Shown here one piece after another: positions 1 to 7,605 of a stretch of DNA of 43,674 nt. A program made the translations under genes and the position numbers. Numbering within the stretch: the stretch's first letter is position 1; every line of letters begins with the position of its first letter. The stretch spans positions 3,197,234 to 3,240,907 of the forward strand of contig CP070708.1 of NCBI GenBank assembly GCA_020350285.1. The letters are read 5' to 3'. Source of the DNA: Anaerolineaceae bacterium. Lineage in GTDB: Bacteria > Chloroflexota > Anaerolineae > Anaerolineales > E44-bin32. A model generated the notes under the pieces. That model was not told the DNA's origin, searched no databases, and saw nothing but the letters and a program-made list of their open reading frames with translations.

Positions 1-1041
1 ACCGGAAAACCAAAAGGGGTCGTCCGCTCTCACGAATCACACATCGCGTTCTACCTCATCAACGCTGTTGATTTCGGGTTCAATGAACATGATGTATGCC
101 TCAATATCATGCCGTTGTGCCACATCAACTCCACCTTCTTTACATTCACCTTCACATATATCGGTGGTACCGCCTATATCCATCCTGCGCGCTCTTTCCG
201 CGCTGGAGAGATCTTGGAGATCATTGAAAAGGAGAAAATCTCTTTCATCTCACTCATCCCAACTCATTACAGTCTTATATTGAACGCTAAAGAAGAGATC
301 GTGAAACGCGATGTGAGTTCGATTCGAAAATTGCTCTGTTCTTCCGCACCGGCCAGAAAAGACATGAAGCTGGCAGTTATGGAGATCTTCCCAGGGGTTG
401 AACTCTATGAAGCCTATGGCTCAACCGAGGCAGGGATCGTTACCGTCCTCAAGCCCGAGGATCAAATGAGAAAGCTAGGCTCCATCGGATTTGAGTCCTT
501 AGGAACAGATTTTGTCAAGATTTTGGATGAGGACGGTAATGAAGTAGGTGTCGGTGAGATTGGCGAACTGTACTCTCGAGGTCCGATGCTTTTTGATGAG
601 TATTACAAGATGCCCCAAAAAACCACCGCTTCGTTCAAAGGCGAGTGGTTCAGCGCCGGGGATATGGCCAGGCGCGATCAGGATGGCTACTTCGAGATCG
701 TAGATCGTAAGGATAACCTGATCATTACGGGCGGCGAGCACGTCTATCCCAGCGAGGTAGAGAAACTGATCGGCTCCCATCCGGATGTCTTAGATGTTGC
801 CATCATCGGTTTGCCGGATAAGATTTGGGGCGAGGTGGTCACGGCGTTCATCATCCCAACAGATCCCAGCGCCCCACCCGAGGAGAAGGAAATCATTTCC
901 TTCTGCAGTGAGAAGATCGCCGGATACAAGCGCCCCAAACAAGTTCGATTGATCTCCCAAGAAGAGATGCCGAGGACTGGTTCGGGGAAGATCCTTCACC
1001 GCGCTTTGCGCCAACGCTACTCTGATGAATCGGATCATTAA
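1..1041 (+). CDS. Acyl-CoA synthetase (AMP-forming), 5'-truncated by window edge
   Basis: The reading frame is open from base 1, and its first residues are TGKPKGV, the end of the ATP-binding P-loop (A3) motif of the adenylate-forming family, so the N-terminal part lies outside the window. About 346 residues are visible. They include the A5 motif YGSTEAG, the hinge region DRKDNLIITGGEHVYP, and the C-terminal catalytic lysine in TGSGKILHRALR. Family members activate a carboxylic acid to its CoA thioester through an acyl-adenylate, spending ATP to AMP and PPi. The substrate cannot be read from the sequence; the layout is that of medium/long-chain or aromatic acyl-CoA ligases rather than acetyl-CoA synthetase. 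It heads the visible part of a long co-directional catabolic locus with a thiolase and acyl-CoA dehydrogenase, so it probably supplies the entry step. Confidence 0.93.
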   Translation, partial: TGKPKGVVRSHESHIAFYLINAVDFGFNEHDVCLNIMPLCHINSTFFTFTFTYIGGTAYIHPARSFRAGEILEIIEKEKISFISLIPTHYSLILNAKEEIVKRDVSSIRKLLCSSAPARKDMKLAVMEIFPGVELYEAYGSTEAGIVTVLKPEDQMRKLGSIGFESLGTDFVKILDEDGNEVGVGEIGELYSRGPMLFDEYYKMPQKTTASFKGEWFSAGDMARRDQDGYFEIVDRKDNLIITGGEHVYPSEVEKLIGSHPDVLDVAIIGLPDKIWGEVVTAFIIPTDPSAPPEEKEIISFCSEKIAGYKRPKQVRLISQEEMPRTGSGKILHRALRQRYSDESDH

Positions 1042-1102
1042 CCGATCGTTGCCAAGATACTATGATGCTCATGAGGAAGTGTGAGAAGAGGAGGCTTAAC
1101 TC

Positions 1103-2059
1103 ATGGAAGATGAACCAAGAGTAGCCATCGTGGGTGTTGGCCCTGTCGGTGGGATCATGGGCGCATACCTCTCCCATGCAGGGCATTATGTCGTGATGTG
1201 TGACGTCATTAAGACCCATCTGGACGCCATCCAGGAAAGCGGCCTGACCATTACGGGTGTCTCGGAGATATCCACCAAATGCAAGGGATTGGCGTACCAT
1301 ATTTCTGAACTATCGAATTTCCCGGAGGTAAATACAGTTGTCATTTCTACCAAAGCGTCTGTCATGCCACGAATCGTGCCTGACATTGCCAAGGTAGTTC
1401 AACCCGGAACACAATTTATCTGCAACCAGAATGGGCTCGGAAACGAGGAGTTCCTGGCTGAGACCTTTGGTCCGGACAACATCCTACGCATCGTCCCTAA
1501 TTATGCTGGTGGGATCGTGGAAGATGGCAAAATATGGATGTCGTTCTTCAACCCGCCCAACTACATCGGTGCTATGACTCCCAAAGGTGAAGCAGCAGCG
1601 CGCCAGATGGCAGACATGATGACGGAAGCAGGGCTCGATACCCAGTTCACAACCAATATCATCAGGTACGAGTGGGAGAAGGTCATCCTCAACGCCGCTC
1701 TCAACCCGGTATGCGCTCTGACCCGCAAGACGATGAAGGACATGATGGGCTTTGAGACTACCGAGTCGCTGGTTGAGGAACTCATGCGAGAAGGAATCGA
1801 GGTCGCCGAAGCTGCTGGGGTGACGTTCGACGAGGGCTTCTTTGAGCATGGCGTGCAGTACCTTAAGAAGGCGGGCCATCACAAACCCTCCATGCTACAA
1901 GACATCGAGCGGGAAGTCCCAACCGAAATCGACTGGATCAATTGCATGATCGTTGAATGGGGTCAAGCGAATGGAGTTGAGACTCCTTACAATTCCACCA
2001 TCGCATCCCTGATCAAAGGATTGGAGATGGAGTCGGAAGCTCCAGAAAAGCATTCATAA
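1103..2059 (+). CDS. Ketopantoate reductase family (PanE/ApbA) NAD(P)-dependent dehydrogenase
   Basis: This 318-aa protein opens with a Rossmann dinucleotide-binding motif (VGVGPVGGIMGAYL, residues about 10-23). It keeps the two PanE catalytic positions: the lysine in EWEKVILNAALNP and the glutamate in VPTEIDWIN near the C terminus. The domain order, N-terminal NAD(P) domain then helical C-terminal domain, and the length are normal for 2-dehydropantoate 2-reductase homologues. A good ribosome-binding site (AGGAGG, 1089-1094) sits 8 bases before the ATG. Many family members in catabolic clusters reduce or oxidise 2-hydroxy or 3-hydroxy acids other than pantoate. Its position 61 bp after an acyl-CoA synthetase and just before a hydroxyacyl-CoA dehydratase-type activator makes a hydroxyacid dehydrogenase role more likely than pantothenate synthesis; that is inference. 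Confidence 0.85.
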   Translation: MEDEPRVAIVGVGPVGGIMGAYLSHAGHYVVMCDVIKTHLDAIQESGLTITGVSEISTKCKGLAYHISELSNFPEVNTVVISTKASVMPRIVPDIAKVVQPGTQFICNQNGLGNEEFLAETFGPDNILRIVPNYAGGIVEDGKIWMSFFNPPNYIGAMTPKGEAAARQMADMMTEAGLDTQFTTNIIRYEWEKVILNAALNPVCALTRKTMKDMMGFETTESLVEELMREGIEVAEAAGVTFDEGFFEHGVQYLKKAGHHKPSMLQDIEREVPTEIDWINCMIVEWGQANGVETPYNSTIASLIKGLEMESEAPEKHS

Positions 2060-2103
2060 CGAATTGAAGACCATCACCTGATACTACATTGACTGAGGAC
2101 ATC

Positions 2104-2874
2104 ATGTTTGCTGGTATTGACATCGGAGCGACAACTACAAAAGCAGTAGTTATCGACGAAAATAAAAAGCTCTTAGGACGTTTTGTCAAGCGCTCAGGGA
2201 CGGATTTAATCTCAGCGACGACAGAAGCCTTAGATCAAGCCATGACTCAAGCGGACACCAACAGGGATTCAATCCATGCCATTGTGGCAACTGGATACGG
2301 TCGAAAGAACATCCCCTTTGTCCAGGACACGAAGACAGAAATCAGTTGTCATGGCCGAGGATGCTTTCATTACTTCCCTGAAGCTATCACGGTCGTGGAT
2401 ATTGGTGGTCAAGATAGCAAGATTATCAAGTTGGATGAAGAGGGCAAACGCATTGGTTTTAAGATGAATCGCAAATGCGCTGCCGGTACAGGAGCTTTTC
2501 TAGAAGAGATCGCCTATAAAATGGACATTCCTCTTGGTGATCTAAACGCTATAGCCCATGAAGCAAGCGATACCGCGAAGATTGGGAGTTATTGTACCGT
2601 CTTCACCGCAACTGAAATCTTAGATCGCATCCGAGCTGGTGAGAGAATGGACGGTATCATCAGGGGATTGTTCGACTCGGTCGCAAAACGCATTGTAGAG
2701 ATGGACACGTTACCAGGTCGGGTGATCATGACCGGGGGAGTGATCGCGTTTAATGACATTGTGGCCGAGCTTCTGAGTTCACGGACGGGAATTGAGGTAG
2801 AGATTGCCCCCCACCCTCAAGAGATGGGAGCCTTTGGAGCCGCCCTATTTGCTTCAGATGTTAGTAGTCAGTAG
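2104..2874 (+). CDS. 2-hydroxyacyl-CoA dehydratase / benzoyl-CoA reductase-type ATPase activator (BcrA/BadF/HgdC family)
   Basis: The 256-aa protein has the ASKHA ATPase fold: phosphate-1 loop GIDIGATTTK at the N terminus, DIGGQDSK at 99-106, and MTGGV in the C-terminal half. Cys125 (in KCAAGTG) and Cys164 (in GSYCTVF) match the two cysteines that bridge the [4Fe-4S] cluster across the HgdC homodimer. The family couples ATP hydrolysis to injection of a low-potential electron into a partner enzyme, either a 2-hydroxyacyl-CoA dehydratase or an ATP-dependent (class I) benzoyl-CoA reductase. No partner subunits are found in the window. ATG 2104, preceded by GAGG, begins exactly at the conserved GIDIG motif; an in-frame TTG at 2089 is a less likely start. 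The last codons and the TAG stop lie inside an intergenic-type repeat that begins at about 2862. Confidence 0.9.
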   Translation: MFAGIDIGATTTKAVVIDENKKLLGRFVKRSGTDLISATTEALDQAMTQADTNRDSIHAIVATGYGRKNIPFVQDTKTEISCHGRGCFHYFPEAITVVDIGGQDSKIIKLDEEGKRIGFKMNRKCAAGTGAFLEEIAYKMDIPLGDLNAIAHEASDTAKIGSYCTVFTATEILDRIRAGERMDGIIRGLFDSVAKRIVEMDTLPGRVIMTGGVIAFNDIVAELLSSRTGIEVEIAPHPQEMGAFGAALFASDVSSQ

Positions 2875-2935
2875 TCAGATATCAGACTGCTGATTACTGG
2901 TGTCTGACTACTGACATCTGATTACTGAATACTGT
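2862..2935. repeat. AGTAGTCAG-type imperfect inverted repeat, copy 1
   Basis: Runs of AGTAGTCAGTAGTCAG (left arm, starting inside the 3' end of the activator gene) are followed by the complementary CTGACTACTGAC and CTGATTACTGA (right arm). The element can fold into a long imperfect hairpin. It supplies the final Ser-Ser-Gln codons and the TAG stop of the upstream gene. A related copy lies at about 3601-3683, so the CBS-ACT gene is bracketed by the two. Confidence 0.75.
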
Positions 2936-2947
2936 AAGGAGATTCTG

Positions 2948-3595
2948 ATGCTTGTAAAGGACCGTATGACCCCAAATCCGATAACGATCGAACCAGACAC
3001 CTCTTTTACTGAGGCGTTCCGCATCCTTCGGGAAAACAATATTCGTCATGTACCCGTTGTGAACAAGAAAGGAACTCTACTTGGAATCGTCGCTCAAACC
3101 GATCTACTTCATGCTTCACCTTCATCAGCAACCTCATTATCCGTATTCGAGATCAACTACCTGTTGGCGAATCTGGATGTATCTGAAGTGATGAGCAGCC
3201 CACCCATCACGGTTCCTGATGACGCTCCTCTAGAGGAAGCAGCAAGGCTCATGGTGCAAAAAAAGATCGGATGCCTACCGGTGCTACATGACGGGAACCT
3301 GGTAGGGATGATCACAGAAACCGATATCTTCAAGGTTTTTGTAGAAGTGTTAGGAGACGAGGAGGCATCCCTGCGCGTCACGGTGCGGGTGCCTGACGTG
3401 CGCGGTGAATTAGCCCGATTATCTGCTGTGATCGCCAAACTTGGGGGGAATATCGGCTCTGTCGCGCGTTTTCGAGGCGAGGATCCCGAACATTGTTACA
3501 TCACCTTCCGTCTTGAGGGCGTAGAGGAAGAAGATCTTGTCCCGGCGTTGGAAGCCGAAGTAGAGGACGTGGTTCATATTTGTTGCGCTACATGA
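2948..3595 (+). CDS. CBS-pair plus ACT-domain protein (AcuB-like regulator)
   Basis: In this 215-aa protein, two CBS domains (about residues 7-57, with MTPNPITIEPD, and about 77-130, with VMSSPPITVPDDAPLEEAARLM) are followed by a C-terminal ACT-like domain beginning near residue 137 (SLRVTVRVPDVRGELARLSAVIAKLGGNIGSV in part). CBS pairs bind adenosine nucleotides and ACT domains bind small ligands such as amino acids, so this is a likely sensor of cell energy or metabolite state. The same architecture occurs in AcuB-type proteins, but no catalytic domain is present. The start is supported by AAGGAG at 2936-2941, six bases before the ATG. Placement within an acyl-CoA catabolic locus suggests local allosteric control, with the target unknown. 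It lies between two copies of the same repeat. Confidence 0.85.
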   Translation: MLVKDRMTPNPITIEPDTSFTEAFRILRENNIRHVPVVNKKGTLLGIVAQTDLLHASPSSATSLSVFEINYLLANLDVSEVMSSPPITVPDDAPLEEAARLMVQKKIGCLPVLHDGNLVGMITETDIFKVFVEVLGDEEASLRVTVRVPDVRGELARLSAVIAKLGGNIGSVARFRGEDPEHCYITFRLEGVEEEDLVPALEAEVEDVVHICCAT

Positions 3596-3600
3596 TTCAT

Positions 3601-3683
3601 ATCAGTAGTCAGTAGCCAGTAGTCAGCAGTCAGACTACTGAGATTTGATTTCTGACTACTGACGTCTGACTACTGATTATTGA
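3601..3683. repeat. AGTAGTCAG-type imperfect inverted repeat, copy 2
   Basis: The left arm (CAGTAGTCAGTAGCCAGTAG) and the right arm (CTGACTACTGACGTCTGACT) are near complements, as in the copy at 2862-2935. The element ends just before the ribosome-binding site of the thiolase gene, so it forms most of that gene's 5' untranslated spacer. Confidence 0.75.
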
Positions 3684-3703
3684 ATAAAGGAGGTTCGTAA
3701 CCG

Positions 3704-4909
3704 ATGAAGTTTCATAAAGCCTACATCCCCTATGGCGGTTATTGGAGCACGCCCTTCAGCCGCTGGCAAGAAAGTTTCTCGCATCTCAACGCCGTGTCGT
3801 TTGCTGCCCAGATCACGACAAGGGCTCTTCAGGAGCGTGACATCTCACCTCAGGTATTTGACGGTCTTTACTTAGGCCTCACAGTTCCACAAAAGCATTC
3901 ATTCTATGGTGGTCCTTGGCTAGCGGGTCTTATTGGAGCAGAAACCGTCACCGGTCCGATCATCAGTCAAGCCTGCGCGACAGGAGCCCGTGTAGTAGGC
4001 TGTGCTGCTTCTGAAGTAGAAAATAGCGATGAGAGAGTGATCTTGACAATCACGGCTGATCGTTGTAGCAACGGTCCTCATATCTATTACCCAAATCCGT
4101 TAGGACCTGGTGGCACAGGCGATAAGGAAGATTGGGTGTGGGATAACTTTGGCCATGATCCGTACGCCAGAAACGCCATGATTGAGACAGCTGAGAATGT
4201 GGCCAAGGAAGCTGGTATCACCAAAGAAGAGCAAGACGAGATGACACTTTTACGCCATCAACAATATGGTGACGCCCTCAAGGACGATGCTTCCTTTCAT
4301 CGTCGTTTTATGGTCATTCCCATAGAGGTGAAGGATGCTCGGGGACGTAAGGTCTTGGCCACTGTTGAAGGGGATGAAGGCGTGTTTCCAACTACGGCTG
4401 AAGGATTAGCAAAGATCAAACCCGTCATCCCAGATGGTTCGGTCACTTATGGCACACAGACTTACCCTGCTGATGGCAATTGCGGGATGATCATCACCAC
4501 TCAGGAAAAGGCACAGGAACTCAGCCGCGATGCCAAGACCGAGATCCAGCTGTTGTCCTATGGCAGGGGACGGGCGAAGAAGGGCTACATGGCCCAAGCC
4601 GTCGTCCCTGCAGCAAAGCAGGCTCTCTCACTTGCAGATATAAGCATCGAGGACGTGAAGGTAATCAAAACTCACAACCCCTTCGCTGTGAACGACATTT
4701 ATTTCAGCCGTGAGATGGGCGTAGCAGCAGAGGCGATGAACAACTACGGCTCGTCCCTGATTTTCGGGCACCCACAAGGACCCACCGGACAGCGACTAAT
4801 CATCGAAATGATCGAGGAGTTGGTATTGATTGGAGGTGGTTATGGGCTCTTCGTTGGCTGTGCTGCAGGTGACACGAGTGCAGGCGTGGTCCTTAAAGTT
4901 AGTGACTGA
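3704..4909 (+). CDS. Thiolase family protein (acetyl-CoA acyltransferase-like)
   Basis: At 401 aa this is a normal thiolase length. The nucleophilic cysteine is Cys91 in SQACATGA. The C-terminal signature GGGYGLFVGCAAGD carries the second cysteine (Cys386), and His356 lies in GHPQGPTGQR. The usual NEAFA loop is replaced by HNPFAVND, so this is not a textbook acetoacetyl-CoA thiolase and resembles divergent thiolases of uncertain substrate. Thiolases cleave 3-ketoacyl-CoA with CoA or run the reverse condensation. AAAGGAGG at 3686-3693 precedes the ATG by 10 bases. A small zinc-ribbon gene follows by 28 bases, a pairing common for non-classical thiolases. A catabolic beta-oxidation role fits the acyl-CoA synthetase and dehydrogenase neighbours. 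Confidence 0.9.
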   Translation: MKFHKAYIPYGGYWSTPFSRWQESFSHLNAVSFAAQITTRALQERDISPQVFDGLYLGLTVPQKHSFYGGPWLAGLIGAETVTGPIISQACATGARVVGCAASEVENSDERVILTITADRCSNGPHIYYPNPLGPGGTGDKEDWVWDNFGHDPYARNAMIETAENVAKEAGITKEEQDEMTLLRHQQYGDALKDDASFHRRFMVIPIEVKDARGRKVLATVEGDEGVFPTTAEGLAKIKPVIPDGSVTYGTQTYPADGNCGMIITTQEKAQELSRDAKTEIQLLSYGRGRAKKGYMAQAVVPAAKQALSLADISIEDVKVIKTHNPFAVNDIYFSREMGVAAEAMNNYGSSLIFGHPQGPTGQRLIIEMIEELVLIGGGYGLFVGCAAGDTSAGVVLKVSD

Positions 4910-4937
4910 CATGGAACGCAGAATTGTGGAGGGTACG

Positions 4938-5162
4938 ATGACAACAGGGACCAGTGATAAGAAGCGTAAGCGTATTGGACAAGTACGCTGCCAAAATTGT
5001 TTTGAGCGCTTTTCGCCTCAAAAGGGGGTAGACCGGACGTCATGTCCTGAATGTGGCTGGGAATGGTACATTTCCTGGTCTGGTGAGCTGGCCAAGATCA
5101 GAAAGCCGGTCTGGGACAGCTGGGAAGAACATATAGCTGAGACTAGAAAGAAGACGAAATAA
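4938..5162 (+). CDS. Small zinc-ribbon protein, probable thiolase partner
   Basis: This 74-aa protein is dominated by one zinc-ribbon: CQNC, then about 18 residues, then CPECGWEW. The rest is basic or charged with no membrane segment. The start at ATG 4938 is chosen because GGAGGG (4928-4933) lies just upstream; ATG 4911, in frame and two bases after the thiolase stop, is the alternative and gives 83 aa. Zinc-ribbon (rubredoxin-like, DUF35 N-terminal type) proteins often accompany divergent thiolases and HMG-CoA-synthase-like enzymes, where they help assemble the acyl-transfer complex. Here only the ribbon is present, without the OB-fold. The functional link is inferred from position. Confidence 0.7.
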   Translation: MTTGTSDKKRKRIGQVRCQNCFERFSPQKGVDRTSCPECGWEWYISWSGELAKIRKPVWDSWEEHIAETRKKTK

Positions 5163-5176
5163 TAGGGAGATCGCGG

Positions 5177-7081
5177 ATGGCACTCAATCGCAAAATAGCA
5201 TACATAGACCTTACAACAGGCGAATTCAAGACCGCCCCCATTCCCATCGAAATGCGTGAGTTGTACCTCGGTGGTCGTGGTCTTGATATGTACCTGTTGT
5301 ACAACCATATAGAGCCTGGCGTGGACCCACTGGGTCCAGATAACGTACTCACAGTCAGTGCAGGATTGCTTGGGGCTACACTAGCTTCGGCCTCCACGCG
5401 GACCCACATTGGGGCTAAATCGCCGCTGACTGGCTTCATTGGCAGCTCGAACATGGGAGGTTACTTCGCTCCGGAGCTAAGATGGGCCGGGTTCGATCAC
5501 CTGGTAATCAAGGGGAAGGCTGAAAGCCCCAGCTATCTCTGGATCCACAACGGGGAAATTGAGATTCGCGACGCATCCGATGTCTGGGGTGAGAATGTCT
5601 TTGATACCCAGGAACTTATCAGGCAGGAGTTGGGTGACCCAGAGGTCAAGGTGCTATGTATCGGTATCGCTGGGGAAAACATGGTGCGTTACGCAAATGT
5701 AATGACCGGCATGAAGGACGCCGCTGGTCGGTCCGGGATGGGCGCGGTGATGGGCTCTAAGAACCTCAAAGCCATCGCCGTCCGGGGCACGATGGACCTT
5801 GAAATCCGTTTCCCCGAGCAAGCGCTAGAATACAATCAATCCCTCATCGAGCACATCAGCTCGACAAAGTTCGCCAAGATTATGCAGAAGTGGGGCACCA
5901 TGTTCATTTACGGTGTTACCAACACTACTGGTTTGGTGCGCGTACGTAACTTCCAATTGAACCAGCAGGTAGGGGGGAACATCGAATGTGAACACATCGA
6001 GAAATACGCCCTAGGCACGGAGGGTTGCTACGGCTGCATTATTCACTGTCGACACAAGTATCAGATCAGGGAAGGTCCTCATGCAGGAATCTATGGTCAG
6101 GGACCAGAGTACACCAGTCAAGGTGCTTTCGGCATGGAGGTCGGCTGCAACGAATTCGAGACTGTCCTTGTCGCCAACCATCTGGTCAACAAGTACGGAC
6201 TAGACACGTTGGAAACCGGCAGCATGATCGCTTGGGCGATGGAACTCTACGAGAAGGGTATCCTGACCGACGAGGACACAGGCAACTTGAAGCTTGAGTG
6301 GGGCAACGACGAGGTGGTGCTGGAGATGATCAAACTCATTGCCGAGCGAAAAGGGCTGGGTGATATCCTGGCTGAAGGCCCACTGAGAGCCGCCAAGAAG
6401 ATCGGAAAGGACTCGATCAAGTATCTTATACACGTCAAAGGTATGAGCAACTTGCATTCGGATGAGCGTCCCACACCGTCATTAGCGTTGGGAATCGCCA
6501 CAGGTTCGCGAGGCTCCGACCACCTACGCAGCCGACCCGCGATTGATCTCTACCATCTGCCTCAAGAACTACTGCGCAAGATATACGGCGGTCCTAAGCC
6601 ATACGATGGTCCACTTTCGTCCGACTACACCTCGTATGAAGGGAAACCCCGCATGGTGCTGTGGCAGGAGATGATGTACGAGGCGATCGATTCTGTAGGT
6701 GTATGTAAATTCCACTCCATCTTCCTCAGCCCTAATCTGATCGCCTTCGAGGAGTTGTCCAAATTAATCTATTACAACACCGGTTTGGAGTTCACACCGG
6801 AGGAGATCTGGGACATTGCGGACCGTGCGTACACCATAGAAAGGTTGTTCAACATCCGTGAAGGGCTGACACGGGAACACGATTGGCTTGTGGATCGCTA
6901 CTTCGACGAACCGACCCCCGTTGGTTTGCCAATCGTCAGGAACAAAAGCATCGATCGTGAAAAGTTCAAACAGATGATAGATGAATATTACGAAATGCAC
7001 GGTTGGGATGAGAACGGTGTTCCCAGACCAGAGACGCTGGAAAAACTGGGACTAGACGCTGAACCTTCACATAAGCTGTAG
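5177..7081 (+). CDS. Tungsten-dependent aldehyde:ferredoxin oxidoreductase family protein (AOR- or BamB-like)
   Basis: The 634-aa protein covers the full AOR fold. The N-terminal domain carries STRTHIGAKSPLTG and SSNMGGYFAPELRWAG, which bind the bis-pyranopterin cofactor. The [4Fe-4S] ligands are C284, C287, C291 (GCYGCIIHC) and C510 (DSVGVCKF). E311 in PEYTS and H449 in RGSDHLRSR match the positions of the AOR active-site Glu and His. The family oxidises aldehydes to acids with ferredoxin, or in the BamB branch reduces benzoyl-CoA-type substrates. The adjoining polyferredoxin gene and downstream HdrA/MvhD/Flx-like genes recall the Bam complex, but sequence reading alone does not separate BamB from AOR. 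Cys324 lies near the active-site segment and deserves alignment. A MoaD/ThiS gene at the end of the locus would serve its cofactor. GGGAG (5164-5168) precedes the start. Confidence 0.93.
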   Translation: MALNRKIAYIDLTTGEFKTAPIPIEMRELYLGGRGLDMYLLYNHIEPGVDPLGPDNVLTVSAGLLGATLASASTRTHIGAKSPLTGFIGSSNMGGYFAPELRWAGFDHLVIKGKAESPSYLWIHNGEIEIRDASDVWGENVFDTQELIRQELGDPEVKVLCIGIAGENMVRYANVMTGMKDAAGRSGMGAVMGSKNLKAIAVRGTMDLEIRFPEQALEYNQSLIEHISSTKFAKIMQKWGTMFIYGVTNTTGLVRVRNFQLNQQVGGNIECEHIEKYALGTEGCYGCIIHCRHKYQIREGPHAGIYGQGPEYTSQGAFGMEVGCNEFETVLVANHLVNKYGLDTLETGSMIAWAMELYEKGILTDEDTGNLKLEWGNDEVVLEMIKLIAERKGLGDILAEGPLRAAKKIGKDSIKYLIHVKGMSNLHSDERPTPSLALGIATGSRGSDHLRSRPAIDLYHLPQELLRKIYGGPKPYDGPLSSDYTSYEGKPRMVLWQEMMYEAIDSVGVCKFHSIFLSPNLIAFEELSKLIYYNTGLEFTPEEIWDIADRAYTIERLFNIREGLTREHDWLVDRYFDEPTPVGLPIVRNKSIDREKFKQMIDEYYEMHGWDENGVPRPETLEKLGLDAEPSHKL

Positions 7082-7091
7082 GAGATTCCAG

Positions 7092-7589
7092 ATGGAAATG
7101 ATATTGGTAGTCGACCACGAGAAATGTACCGGTTGCCGAGCATGCGAAATGGTCTGCTCGGTGAAACACACCGGTGTGAATAACCCTACCCGCTCCCGGA
7201 TTAACGTCATCAAGTGGCCGATGGAGGGTTTTGACTTACCGATGCTCTGTCAACAATGCGAGGAGGCTCCTTGCATCGCCGTCTGTCCTAAGGATGCCCT
7301 TTCGCAGGATCTTGTCCTTGGACGAGTGACACTCAACTATGATCTGTGCATTGGATGCAAGATGTGCGTGACCGCCTGTCCGTTCGGTGGTATGGGAATC
7401 GATACCGTGGTTCAGCGAGTGATCAAGTGTGATCTTTGCGACGGCGACCCGACATGTGTCCGGTTCTGCGATCCTGGCGCACTCCAATATGTGCCCGCCA
7501 GCACGGTAAATCTGATGAAGAAGCGAGATGCTGGATGGAAGTTCTCGGAGTTGATGAAAAAATCTTCACTGATCTCAAGCAACGAATAG
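7092..7589 (+). CDS. Polyferredoxin subunit of the tungsten enzyme (four [4Fe-4S] motifs; AorA/BamC/HycB-like)
   Basis: The 165-aa protein has four cysteine groups in the DmsB/CooF arrangement: CTGCRACEMVC, CQQCEEAPCIAVCP, CIGCKMCVTACP and CDLCDGDPTCVRFC, enough for four [4Fe-4S] clusters. AGGAG lies 7 bases before the ATG, and the gene begins 10 bases after the tungsten enzyme stop, so the two are surely co-translated. Such subunits wire the AOR-family active site to a ferredoxin, an NADH module or an Hdr complex. It could be a BamC or AorA equivalent; length fits either. It has no membrane anchor or Tat signal, so the enzyme pair is cytoplasmic. Confidence 0.92.
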   Translation: MEMILVVDHEKCTGCRACEMVCSVKHTGVNNPTRSRINVIKWPMEGFDLPMLCQQCEEAPCIAVCPKDALSQDLVLGRVTLNYDLCIGCKMCVTACPFGGMGIDTVVQRVIKCDLCDGDPTCVRFCDPGALQYVPASTVNLMKKRDAGWKFSELMKKSSLISSNE

Positions 7590-7605
7590 TTTGATCACAG
7601 GATAA

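Noticed and set aside
5177..7589. Firm assignment as class II benzoyl-CoA reductase subunits BamB and BamC
   Set aside because: AOR-family enzymes with polyferredoxin partners are common, reported BamB active-site residues are not clearly present, and no BamD (HdrB-like) or BamGHI genes are in the window.
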